A stretch of DNA of 46,629 nucleotides from Prevotella sp. GTDB lineage: Bacteria; Bacteroidota; Bacteroidia; Bacteroidales; Bacteroidaceae. The stretch lies in NCBI GenBank assembly GCA_016284635.1, contig JAEEPF010000006.1, forward strand, positions 1 through 46,629. Reading direction: 5' to 3'. This document shows, piece by piece, positions 13,760 through 22,874 of this stretch. The notes under the pieces were generated by a model. That model had not been told where the DNA came from and ran no database searches. It saw nothing but the letters and a program-made list of their open reading frames with translations. How positions within the stretch are numbered: position 1 is the stretch's first letter; each line of letters opens with the position of its first letter. The translations under genes and the position numbers were made by a program.

Positions 13760-15586
13760 GTGGAAAGAGGAAAGAAGATACTTGCTATTGTTGTTACGTA
13801 CTATCCGGAAAAGGAACTGCTTGTTCGGAATGTTCAGGCATTTATTGGACATGTGGACAAAGTCCTGATCTGGGAGAATACGCCTTCTCCAGACAAATTG
13901 GACTATAGGTTCATTTCGCATGAGAAGGTGGAGTATTTTGGTGATGGTGTCAATAGTATCTCAAGAGCTTTGAACTTTGCATGGGAGTATGCCAATGAGA
14001 ACGGTTTTGACTATATGCTGACGATGGATCAGGATTCCTATTTTGAGAATTTTGATTTCTATGTGGGTAAGACTGTCTTTTGCAAGGATGCACCGGATGG
14101 CATATGGACACCGCAGATGAACAGGGAGGCCGTTTCTGACGAATATGAGGAAATCGACATCCCGATCACCTCAGGTATGCTCGCTTCTGTCAAGATTGTC
14201 AATGCCATTGGTGGATGGAATGAGTCGTATACGATCGCGTCTGTCGACGATGAGTTTTTCTTACAGGCACATCAGTGTAAGATCAAGAAGTATAAGGTCA
14301 AGGATGCCTCTCTGCTGCAACGCTTTGGTATCACTCAGGTGGTGACGGTATTCGGACATAAACTTGAACTCAGAAACTACGGCCCTCAGAGACTCTATGA
14401 TATCTATAGGAATAACATTATCCTGATCCGGAAATATCCGAAGATTGATTATCTCAGAAAGAACTTCTTTCATTATTGGCTGAAGGCTATTGTCTTGGTG
14501 TTCTTGTTTGAGAAACAGCGGTTCAAGAAGACGGCAGCCATCTTTAAGGGAATTATCTCCGGACTGAGATATAAGAACGAGGAACTGAGGAATCTTGGTA
14601 TAGCCAGTCTGAAGAAAGATACGAATGTTTTGGTTCTGATGTCAACTTATAACGGTGAGGCGTATCTAAGAAAACAATTGGATAGTATCCTTCATCAAGA
14701 CAAAGTGAAGGTTCATCTGATGGTGAGGGATGATGGGAGTACGGACCATACTTGTGACATACTGGCTGAATATGGGGGGAAGTATCCGAATATGGAATGG
14801 GAGAGTTCGGAAAACGTCGGCTTTGTCAGGAGTTTCTCGATTCTTGCAGAGAAGGCGTTGTCATTTCCTGGGACGATTGATTATTATGCGTTTTCGGATC
14901 AGGATGATATCTGGATGCCGAACAAGTTGAAGACGGCTTGTAGGTATTTGGAGGAGGCGCAGACTAGCATAGAGGAGGCGGTTCAGACCACCCCAACCCC
15001 TCCTAACTTAGGAGGGGAAACAACGCCGCTGCTGTTTTCGTCGAATTCGTTGTTTGTGGATGATAATATGAGTGTGTTGGGGACATTCCATCGGGAGATG
15101 CCTCATTATACGAAGCAGAATGTGATGATCTATCCGACAGAGCAGGGATGTAGTATGGTGTTCAACAGAAGTGCATTGGAGTTATACGATGCCAATCCTC
15201 CTAAGAATGCATGGCATGACCGTTGGATGTGTCTGATTTGTAATTTCCTTGGTAAATCCGTCTATTGCCAAAGTCCATTGTTCTATTATCGCATTCATGG
15301 AGGCAATATGATTGGTAAGAAGCAGAATTTCTGGGATAGGATCATGGACGATATCAAATTCTTCTTCACCTCTGACGCCAAGAACTCCCAGATGGTTGAG
15401 GAGTTCTATCAGGCGTATGAGTCGCGGCTGAGTGAAGGCGATCGTGATATCCTGAATGTATTCTTGCATTATAAAGACTCTTTTAAGAATAAGTGGAAGA
15501 TTGTGATGTCTCCAGAATACCAGAGAGCCTCGAACTGGCAGGAGAGAATGAGAAAGGCTGTGCTTCTGCTCTTTAATAAGATTTAA
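13760..15586 (+). CDS. Fused double glycosyltransferase (GT2-GT2)
   Basis: A 608-residue protein made of two GT-A domains. Residues 1-285 resemble rhamnosyl- or galactofuranosyltransferase-type GT2: ILAIVVTYYPEKELLVRNV, WENTPS, DYMLTMDQDSYF as the DxD-like site, then ITSGMLASVKIVNAIGGWNE. Residues about 293-608 are a second GT2 closely similar to 12784-13731: VLVLMSTYNGEAYL, VRDDGSTDHTCDIL, YAFSDQDDIWMPNK, TEQGCSMVFNRSALELY, WHDRWMCLICNFLG. The joint (KNEELRNLGIASLKK) is repeat-like at the DNA level. Residues about 394-421 of the second domain carry an in-frame insertion (EEAVQTTPTPPNLGGE) encoded by the hairpin repeat at 14979-15021 and absent from the paralogue. The protein probably adds two consecutive sugars. 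The start is the GTG at 13760. Confidence 0.85.
   Translation: MERGKKILAIVVTYYPEKELLVRNVQAFIGHVDKVLIWENTPSPDKLDYRFISHEKVEYFGDGVNSISRALNFAWEYANENGFDYMLTMDQDSYFENFDFYVGKTVFCKDAPDGIWTPQMNREAVSDEYEEIDIPITSGMLASVKIVNAIGGWNESYTIASVDDEFFLQAHQCKIKKYKVKDASLLQRFGITQVVTVFGHKLELRNYGPQRLYDIYRNNIILIRKYPKIDYLRKNFFHYWLKAIVLVFLFEKQRFKKTAAIFKGIISGLRYKNEELRNLGIASLKKDTNVLVLMSTYNGEAYLRKQLDSILHQDKVKVHLMVRDDGSTDHTCDILAEYGGKYPNMEWESSENVGFVRSFSILAEKALSFPGTIDYYAFSDQDDIWMPNKLKTACRYLEEAQTSIEEAVQTTPTPPNLGGETTPLLFSSNSLFVDDNMSVLGTFHREMPHYTKQNVMIYPTEQGCSMVFNRSALELYDANPPKNAWHDRWMCLICNFLGKSVYCQSPLFYYRIHGGNMIGKKQNFWDRIMDDIKFFFTSDAKNSQMVEEFYQAYESRLSEGDRDILNVFLHYKDSFKNKWKIVMSPEYQRASNWQERMRKAVLLLFNKI
14979..15021 (+). repeat. CAGACCACC-hairpin element, copy 1, in frame inside a glycosyltransferase
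   Basis: GTTCAGACCACCCCAA leads into a perfect hairpin: CCCCTCCTA (14997-15005), loop ACT, TAGGAGGGG (15009-15017), then AAA. It is read as VQTT-PTPPNLGGE. Other copies are at 15825, 17458, 20234, 30047 and 32278. Confidence 0.85.
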
Positions 15587-15600
15587 GCGGCCTGCGGCCT

Positions 15601-15632
15601 GAATGATGAATGATAAATGATGAATGATAATG
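15601..15632. repeat. AATGATGA/AATGATAA tandem ahead of a glycosyltransferase gene
   Basis: Four to five degenerate copies of (A)ATGATGA/TGATAA lie in the 43-nt gap and supply both possible ATG starts (15624 and 15630) of the following gene. Confidence 0.55.
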
Positions 15633-16721
15633 AGACTGAGCATCATTATTCCTGTTTGTAACGTAGAGCAATACATCGGACCTTGTCTGGAAAGTATCTA
15701 TCGTCAGGGACTGTCTGACAAGGACTTCGAGGTTATTGTCGTGAACGATGGTTCTACGGACAACAGCATGAAGGTTGTTGAGGAGATTCAGGAGCGGCAC
15801 AAGAATATATCACAGATAAACCCTGTTCAGACCACCATAGATGAGGCGGTTCAGACCACCCAAGAAGAGGCGGTTCAGACCACCCCAACCCCTCCTAACT
15901 TAGGAGGGGAAACGGAGCATGTTGGGCCGTCGGTGTGCCGGAATGAGGGAATGGATAAGGCTAAGGGTGAATACGTATTATTTGTGGATTCCGACGACCT
16001 GTTGATGGATAACGGTCTCACTATCTTGCTAAAGAAGGCGCTGGACACTTCTGCAGATATGTTGGTGGCTGATTTCATGCGGTTGAAGGATGAAGAGATA
16101 AATTCTGTTTATGATGCTCAGCTGTCAGATACTCATGTCGTGGATAAGACAGGACTTGATTATTATGTGGAAGATTATGATCCTGGGGTGGGGAGTTTCA
16201 TTTGGCGTATCCTTTATAAGAGGACGTTCCTGAACGACAATCATATCAGACTTGAACCAGGTGTGTATTATGAAGATATCCCATTCTTGCAGGAGTGTTA
16301 TCTGAAAGCGAAGCGAGTCATCGGCATACACCTATTATATTATATATATAGGATTCGGCAACGTTCATGTACTTATACCTTTGCCATGAAGAATGCATTG
16401 GACTATAATACGGCTATTGCCAACTCATGGCGACTGACAGAGATGGATAACTTGCCGGAGAGGGTGGTCACCCAGCAGAAAAAGAATATCTATTTGTTCT
16501 TTAACTATGCCGTTGATTGTATCATTGGCGTCTTTAGAGATCCGTCAGAAAGGAAAAAAATTGTCGATGATTTGATCAAGAAAGTGCCCGACTTACGTTT
16601 TACGGGTGGAGTGGGGCCTAAGGTTGTCTCGGCTTTGTTCAGGGCGATGCCCTATACATACATCCGATGGCGCTTGTTCAACACTAAGGTGAGGAATTGG
16701 ATTAGGGCGAGATTAGGGTGA
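15624..16721 (+). CDS. Glycosyltransferase family 2 with repeat-derived insertion
   Basis: A 365-residue GT-A enzyme: MRLSIIIPVCNVEQYIGPCLESI, VVNDGSTDNSM, then PSVCRNEGMDKAKGEYVLFVDSDDLL, which contains the catalytic-site DSDD. PGVYYEDIPF and a C-terminal helical part follow, as in WcaA/EpsJ-type transferases. The usual loop between the second strand and the ARN-x-G motif is expanded by about 31 residues (about 68-98): three 8-residue units VQTTIDEA, VQTTQEEA and VQTTPTPP, then NLGGETE. They are encoded by the repeat at 15825-15914. The insertion falls at a surface loop and keeps frame, so the enzyme may still work. The start is ATG 15624 or, nearer to the conserved fold, ATG 15630. The last residues (NWIRARLG) come from a GATTAGGG repeat. 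Confidence 0.87.
   Translation: MIMRLSIIIPVCNVEQYIGPCLESIYRQGLSDKDFEVIVVNDGSTDNSMKVVEEIQERHKNISQINPVQTTIDEAVQTTQEEAVQTTPTPPNLGGETEHVGPSVCRNEGMDKAKGEYVLFVDSDDLLMDNGLTILLKKALDTSADMLVADFMRLKDEEINSVYDAQLSDTHVVDKTGLDYYVEDYDPGVGSFIWRILYKRTFLNDNHIRLEPGVYYEDIPFLQECYLKAKRVIGIHLLYYIYRIRQRSCTYTFAMKNALDYNTAIANSWRLTEMDNLPERVVTQQKKNIYLFFNYAVDCIIGVFRDPSERKKIVDDLIKKVPDLRFTGGVGPKVVSALFRAMPYTYIRWRLFNTKVRNWIRARLG
15825..15914 (+). repeat. CAGACCACC-hairpin element, copy 2, with triplicated 24-bp arm
   Basis: GTTCAGACCACC starts at 15825, 15849 and 15873, an exact 24-bp period. Then comes the hairpin CCCCTCCTA (15889-15897), loop ACT, TAGGAGGGG (15901-15909) and AAAC. It is in frame in the GT2 gene at 15624. 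Confidence 0.87.
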
Positions 16722-16740
16722 TTAGGGTAATTAGGTAAAA
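16694..16740. repeat. GATTAGGG tandem spanning a stop codon
   Basis: GATTAGGG(CGA/T) occurs three to four times, decaying into TAATTAGG. It covers the last codons and stop (16721) of the GT2 gene and the gap to the next gene, ending in the purine-rich AGGTAAAAAGG ahead of ATG 16747. Confidence 0.55.
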
Positions 16741-16746
16741 AGGAAA

Positions 16747-18088
16747 ATGAAGGTTCTTTGGTTTTCGGTAACACCACTTTCTCTGAATGCAAAAGAGAAT
16801 ACGGGTATAGAAGGCAAGGGGTGGATCTCGTCGTTGTTGCAGATCGTTCTCGGCATCAAGGACCTGGAATTAGTGGTAGTATACGGGAACCAGTCGCCTT
16901 TTAAAAAGGAAGTAGAAGAAACGGAAAGGCTCAAGATCATTCCTATTAATATCTGTAGGTATGGAAAAAGGCAGATTATTAAGGATATGATGACTTACAG
17001 TGAAGTGGACGATTTCGTCATTTCTGAGTCGTTGAAGATCATTCAAGAGAACAAGCCGGATTTGATTCATGTTTTCGGAGCAGAGTGGTGTTATGGCATG
17101 TTGGCCAGTCATGTGACTATCCCTGTGGTCATTCATATTCAGGGATTGTGGTCGCAGATCAGGAATAGTTTATTGTTGCCAGGACAGAGTTCTCTCTTCG
17201 ATAGGTTTAAGCCGGAATTATGGAATCATCCTTTAGGTTTCTTTGCCAGATACCAGTATTACAATCTGTCAATGGAACGCCATCGGCGTGAAGAAGAGAT
17301 CCTGAGATGCAATAAGTATTTTATGTGTCGGACGAGATGGGACCAGTCTGTTGTGAGGTTTTACAATAAGAATGCCTGGATATTCCACGTTGATGAGGCT
17401 TTGAGACGGGAGTTTGTAGAGTGTAAGGAGAGGTGGCGCGGGGGCGCGGAGGAGAGGCCGTTCAGACCACCCCAACCCCTCCTAACTCAGGAGGGGAAAA
17501 GATTAGTGTTGGTGACAACGGGTGCATGTTATTCCATCAAGGGTCCTGATGTGGTCTTGAAGACAGCAAAGCTTATCCAGGAGAATACTGATTATCAGGT
17601 TGAATGGAAATGGATTGGTGGTACTGATGAGGACATCAGGGAATTTGAGAAACTGACAAAGGTGAAGGCACAGGAGGTAGGTGTCAGAATGCTGGGTACC
17701 CTGAGTGCCACGGAGATGATCAAGGAATTGTTGGCTGCGGATATGTATGTCCATACGTCTTATTCTGACAATAGCCCCAACGCCGTTTGTGAGGCCCAGT
17801 ATCTGGGTATGCCTGTCATTGCGACAGATACAGGCGGAGTCATATCGTTGTTTAGTGAACAATATGATAAGGATATGATCGTTCCGATGAATGATCCTTT
17901 CTATCTGGCTTCCAAGATCATTGACCTTCGTGAAGATGATGCCAAGGCAAAGATTCTTGCAGATGACAATTGGACCATCGCCCATCAGAGGCATGATGCT
18001 GAGAGAATCAGGAAGCAACTGATGGAGTGCTATGATGTATTGAGAAGGAGTCAGGAGTCAGGAGTCAGGAGAGAAGGAGGGAAGAGGA

Positions 18089-18102
<14 letters not shown>
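16747..18102 (+). CDS. Glycosyltransferase family 4 (GT-B) with repeat-derived linker
   Basis: A 451-residue GT-B enzyme. The N-terminal half starts MKVLWFSVTPLSLNAKEN and has the PDLIHVFGAEWCYG acceptor-side strand. The C-terminal half begins at about residue 252 (LVLVTTGACYSIKGPDVVLKTAK) and has WKWIGG, VRMLGTLSATEMIKELLAADMYVHTSYSDNSPNAVCEA (in parts) and GMPVIATDTGG, the donor-binding region of GT4. Between the halves, residues about 231-251 (GGAEERPFRPPQPLLTQEGK) are encoded by the hairpin repeat at 17458-17500, read in a different frame from the copies in the two GT2 genes. The C-terminus (RRSQESGVRREGGKRNESC) is encoded by a GGAGTCA tandem. The last 14 nt overlap the wzy gene. The sugar is unknown. 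Confidence 0.87.
17458..17500 (+). repeat. CAGACCACC-hairpin element, copy 3, different reading frame
   Basis: CCGTTCAGACCACCCCAA, then CCCCTCCT (17476-17483), loop AACTC, AGGAGGGG (17489-17496), AAAA. It is translated here as PFRPPQPLLTQEGK, whereas the copies at 14979 and 15825 are read as VQTTPTPPNLGGE. Confidence 0.85.
18047..18084 (+). repeat. GGAGTCA tandem repeat at the GT4/wzy junction
   Basis: Three copies of AGGAGTC followed by GGAGAGAAGGAGGGAAG. It encodes the C-terminal tail SQESGVRREGG of the GT4 protein and provides the ribosome-binding stretch for wzy (ATG 18089). Confidence 0.75.
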
Positions 18103-19329
<1,227 letters not shown>

Positions 19330-19333
<4 letters not shown>

Positions 19334-20229
19334 AAAAAGTGACTATATTAATGTCTACCTATAATGGGGAGACGTATTTGGATGAGCAGTTGGAATCCAT
19401 TGAGGCTCAGAAGGACGTACAGACGAAAATCCTCGTGCGTGATGACGGATCCACAGACCGTACTTGCGACATTTTGGATCGATGGCAGCAGAAGGCGAAC
19501 CTGAAATGGTATCGTGGAGAGAATATCGGCCCGGCACGCAGTTTTATGGATCTTCTACGCCAGGCAGGGGACTCGTGCTATTACGCCTTTTCCGATCAGG
19601 ATGACTACTGGCTTTCCGACAAATTGAAGGTGGCTGTTGACAAGCTGGAGTCATACGAATCGCGTCCTGCCCTTTATTTCTGCCAGACGGAACTGGTTGA
19701 CAAGAACCTGAATCGCGTCAGTAGCGTGATTATCCATCCACGACTGACTTTTGGTGAGTCATTGGTGTATCAGTTCATCGGAGGCTGTACGATGGTTATG
19801 AACCAGGCTTTGCGGGATATTATTCTTAAATACGAGCCCCAGTACCTGAGTATGCATGATGTCTGGATCTACGATGTGGCCCAGGCCATCGGTGCCCATG
19901 TGGTGTTCGACCATATCCCCCATATCCTATATCGTCAGCATGGCGGCAACGTGACAGGTCAGTCTACATCCGTCATGACGGAATGGAAACACCGTACAGG
20001 CCGTTTGGTGAAGCGTGACTTGCATTCCCGCTCGAAGGTGGCACAGGAGATTTATACAGGTTATTATGATATGATGCCGGAGGAGAACAAGAGTATATTG
20101 TCTGACTTTATTGCCGGCAAAAAGTATTTGAGGCAGCGGCTGCGTCTTTTTAGAGACCGTCGTTTCCGTTGCAGTGACAGAGAGACCTATCACAATTTCC
20201 AGATAGCGGTGCTGATGAATATTTATTAG
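19330..20229 (+). CDS. Glycosyltransferase family 2
   Basis: A 299-residue GT-A enzyme of the same branch as 12784-13731: VTILMSTYNGETYLDEQLESI, LVRDDGSTDRTCDIL, NIGPARSF, YYAFSDQDDYWLSDKL, then FIGGCTMVMNQAL and MHDVWIYDVAQAIGAH, and YRQHGGNVTG near the end. It has no repeat insertion in the loop where the 13760 protein has one. The start at 19330 overlaps the wzy stop by ATGA; the frame extends upstream to 19318 but only into the wzy tail. The substrate is not readable from sequence; rhamnosyl or a similar 6-deoxyhexose would fit the branch. Confidence 0.88.
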
Positions 20230-20233
20230 AAAG

Positions 20234-20264
20234 CCTCCCCCGGCCCCTCCAACTGGAGGGGAGG
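20234..20264. repeat. CCCCTCC hairpin element, copy 4, intergenic
   Basis: CCCCTCC (20244-20250), loop AACT, GGAGGGG (20255-20261), with an outer CCTCCCC/GGGGAGG pair. It is a diverged member of the CAGACCACC-hairpin family, without the leading arm, in the 58-nt gap between two GT2 genes. Confidence 0.65.
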
Positions 20265-20287
20265 ACCTGCGGGTAGAAAGTTGAAAA

Positions 20288-21091
20288 ATGAAGCCGAGAA
20301 TAACGGTCATAACGATTACATATAACAGTGCAGCCACACTTGAGGAGACCATCCGTAGTGTGACGATGCAGGATTATCCTGCTCTGGAGTATGTGATCAT
20401 TGACGGGGGGTCCACCGATGGCACACTCGATATCGTCCAGAAGTATAAGGACCAGATACAGGTTGTCGTTTCAGAACCCGATAAAGGTATCAGCGACGCT
20501 TTTAATAAAGGTGTCACACGTGCAACGGGTGAGATTATAGGCATCATCAACTCCGATGACATCCTGCTCCCCGGGGCTTTACAGAAACTGGCGGAGGCTT
20601 ATGATCCTCGGGTGGATGTGTACAGCGGTCTTATCCTCTTCTGGAATGAGAAGACAGGGGAGACGTTCCCGAGTTATCCTGACGTGAAGTTCGATACGTT
20701 GAAACTCCAATATAATGTGGCCCATCCTGCTCGCTTTATACGAAAAGATGCCTACCAGCGTTTTGGCTTATATCGTGTGGATCTGCGATATATGATGGAT
20801 ATCGAACTCCTTTGCCGGTTCTATCAGCAAGGAGCGAAGTTCAAACTCGTCGAGAAACCGCTTGCCAAGTTCCGCATAGGAGGAACGACCAACGATCCGA
20901 TTTATAAGAAGAAAGAAGATTATCGTGCCTTTGTCCAGAGTTATGGCGGATCGTCATGGGACTTCCGTCGGATATGGATGCAGGCCGTCATCAAATACAA
21001 TCTCATTCAATTGGGATATCGTCTCTTTGGCAACAACTTGAAATTCAAGATACAACAAAATCCTGTTTTAAAGCACTTGATTCGGTTATGA
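20288..21091 (+). CDS. Glycosyltransferase family 2 (WcaE-like)
   Basis: A 267-residue GT-A enzyme: ITVITITYNSAATLEETIRSV, YVIIDGGSTDGTLDIV, VSEPDKGISDAFNKGVTRATGEIIGIINSDDILL (in parts: EPDKGISDAFNKG, INSDDIL), then HPARFIRKDAYQRFG and MMDIELLCRFYQQGA. The IDGGSTDGT and SEPDKGIYDAMNKG-like signatures are typical of colanic-acid WcaE-like transferases. It ends in an ATGA overlap with the next gene. Length is normal and there is no insertion. The sugar is unknown. Confidence 0.9.
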   Translation: MKPRITVITITYNSAATLEETIRSVTMQDYPALEYVIIDGGSTDGTLDIVQKYKDQIQVVVSEPDKGISDAFNKGVTRATGEIIGIINSDDILLPGALQKLAEAYDPRVDVYSGLILFWNEKTGETFPSYPDVKFDTLKLQYNVAHPARFIRKDAYQRFGLYRVDLRYMMDIELLCRFYQQGAKFKLVEKPLAKFRIGGTTNDPIYKKKEDYRAFVQSYGGSSWDFRRIWMQAVIKYNLIQLGYRLFGNNLKFKIQQNPVLKHLIRL

Positions 21092-22236
21092 AGATTATCC
21101 GCGCGACAACGATTCCCAAGTCTCTCGACGTCTTCTGTCGTGGTATTCTGAAGAAGTTGAGCGAGAAGTATGAGGTAGTGGCACTTTCCTCCCCAGGCGA
21201 GGAGATGCAGTCCATTGCCGAAAGGGAGGGTGTACGCACCATCACCGTCCCGATGGAACGCCATATCTCCCCTTGGAAGGATATCGTCGCTTTATATCGC
21301 CTGATACAGGTATTCCGTCAGGAACGGCCGACGATGGTGCATTCCATGACACCGAAGGCCGGACTGCTCTGTATGGTTGCGGCCTGGTTGACGCATGTGC
21401 CGGTACGGGTACATACATTCACAGGTCTGGTCTTTCCTACGGCAAAAGGCTTGCAACGAAGACTGCTGATGCTGACGGATTCTATCACTTGCCGCTGTGC
21501 CACCTATATTATTCCAGAGGGAGAAGGTGTCAAAAAGGATCTGCTCGACTATGGCATTACTGATAAGCCCTTGCGCGTGCTGGGCTTCGGCAATGTGATG
21601 GGTGTCGACATGCATGTTTATAGCCGGAGACCGGAGGTGATGGAGAAAGCCCGCCTGTTGCGCGATGAACACTGCTTTACTTTCCTCTTCGTTGGTCGTA
21701 TTGTCCGCGATAAAGGCATCAATGAGTTATGCGAGGCCTTCGACCAACTGTCTCGTGAGAATAAGTCTGTACGCCTGTGGCTTGTCGGCTGGCGTGAAGA
21801 CAGTCTCGATCCCGTGTCTGAAAAGGCACTTGGCATCATGAATTCTAATCCTGCGATTACCTATGCAGGAAAGATTTTCGGTGAAGACTTGTTGGCCTAC
21901 TATGCCGCAGCTGACTGTTTCGTGTTACCCAGTTACCGTGAGGGATTCCCCAATACCGTCCTTGAAGCAGGAGCCATGGATTTACCGAGTATAGTGACGG
22001 ATATCAATGGTTCCCGTGAGATTATTATGGAAAACGAGAATGGATACATCATTCCGCCGCAGGATGGCGATGCGCTCTTGGCTGCTATGAGGCGTATGTT
22101 GAACGACAGTCGTAGGCGCTCCTATATGGCTTCACATGCCCGTAATATGATCAACAGCCGGTTTGAACAGGGCTTCGTGCGCCAATGCCTATTCGATTTC
22201 TACGATGTGATTCTTGATGGAGAGAAACATGTATAA
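21088..22236 (+). CDS. Glycosyltransferase family 4 (GT-B)
   Basis: A 382-residue GT-B enzyme: MKIIRATTIPKSLDVFCRGIL, then HSMTPKAGLLCMVAAWLTHVPVRVHTFTGLVF (in parts: MTPKAGLLCM, VRVHTFTGLV). The C-terminal half has FTFLFVGRIVRDKGINEL, YAGKIFGEDLLAYYAAADCFVLPSYREGFPNTVLEAGAM (key parts: LPSYREGFPNTVLEA, the E-x7-E motif) and GSREII, NGYIIPPQD. It resembles CapM/WbnH-type transferases that act on the first lipid-linked sugar, which fits its place directly before the initiating sugar transferase. The start at 21088 is fixed by the ATGA overlap with the previous stop; the frame is open further upstream only inside the previous gene. Confidence 0.9.
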   Translation: MKIIRATTIPKSLDVFCRGILKKLSEKYEVVALSSPGEEMQSIAEREGVRTITVPMERHISPWKDIVALYRLIQVFRQERPTMVHSMTPKAGLLCMVAAWLTHVPVRVHTFTGLVFPTAKGLQRRLLMLTDSITCRCATYIIPEGEGVKKDLLDYGITDKPLRVLGFGNVMGVDMHVYSRRPEVMEKARLLRDEHCFTFLFVGRIVRDKGINELCEAFDQLSRENKSVRLWLVGWREDSLDPVSEKALGIMNSNPAITYAGKIFGEDLLAYYAAADCFVLPSYREGFPNTVLEAGAMDLPSIVTDINGSREIIMENENGYIIPPQDGDALLAAMRRMLNDSRRRSYMASHARNMINSRFEQGFVRQCLFDFYDVILDGEKHV

Positions 22237-22837
22237 ACATTTTCTGAAAAGATTTCTGGATTTCTGGATTGCCTTTATCGCATTGGTGTGCATCTCGCCT
22301 TTGCTGATTGTGGTCACCCTGTGGCTGCATGTCGCCAATAAAGGGGCGGGGGCATTCTTCCTTCAGGAACGGCCTGGTAAAGATGGCAGGATCTTCAGGA
22401 TTATCAAATACAAGACCATGACAGACGAGCGTGACTCCAATGGCCATCTGCTGCCGGATGAACAGCGTCTGACCAAGGTGGGGCGTTTCGTGCGTTCCAC
22501 GTCCATCGATGAGTTGCCCCAGCTGTTGAATGTGCTGAAAGGTGACATGGCGCTGATCGGACCGCGACCGTTGTTGGTGCAGTATCTCCCGCTCTATTCC
22601 AAGGAACAGGCCCGTCGCCATGAGGTGCGTCCGGGCATCAGTGGCTGGGCACAGTGTCATGGGCGTAATGCCATCTCATGGACAGAAAAGTTCAAACTTG
22701 ATGTCTGGTATGTAGACCATGTGTCGTTGAAGACGGATCTGACAGTGGTCTGGCTGACCATCCAGAAGGTTCTGAAACGTGCAGACATCTCTGAGCAAGG
22801 CCATGCCACGATGGAGGTCTTTAATGGACACAATTGA
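22229..22837 (+). CDS. Initiating sugar transferase (PglC/WcaJ-like polyprenyl-phosphate glycosyl-1-phosphate transferase)
   Basis: A 202-residue monotopic enzyme of the small PglC type. A hydrophobic re-entrant helix at residues 8-36 (RFLDFWIAFIALVCISPLLIVVTLW in parts) is followed by GAFFLQERPGKDGRIFRIIKYKTM, STSIDELPQLLNVLKGDMALIGPRP with the catalytic Asp-Glu pair, RRHEVRPGISGWAQ and KFKLDVWYVDHVSLKTDL. It transfers a sugar-1-phosphate from a UDP sugar to undecaprenyl phosphate to start the repeat unit. Since the genes after it (22875-27827) would make a UDP-amino-6-deoxysugar, that is the likely donor, as for PglC or WcfS. The start at 22229 overlaps the previous stop; two alternative starts lie within 15 nt upstream. 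Confidence 0.9.
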   Translation: MYKHFLKRFLDFWIAFIALVCISPLLIVVTLWLHVANKGAGAFFLQERPGKDGRIFRIIKYKTMTDERDSNGHLLPDEQRLTKVGRFVRSTSIDELPQLLNVLKGDMALIGPRPLLVQYLPLYSKEQARRHEVRPGISGWAQCHGRNAISWTEKFKLDVWYVDHVSLKTDLTVVWLTIQKVLKRADISEQGHATMEVFNGHN

Positions 22838-22874
22838 AAGAATTATAAGATTAAAAAATTAAAAGATTTAATAA
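22838..22874. repeat. AT-rich AGATTAAAAAATTAAAAG tract
   Basis: A degenerate tandem of (A)GATTAAAAAATTAAA units fills the 37-nt gap before the ATP-grasp gene, which has only a TTG start. Confidence 0.45.

Noticed and set aside
14941..17500. The repeats in the glycosyltransferase genes as a CRISPR array or diversity-generating template
   Set aside because: Copies are one to three per site with no regular unique spacers, no cas genes and no reverse transcriptase in the window.
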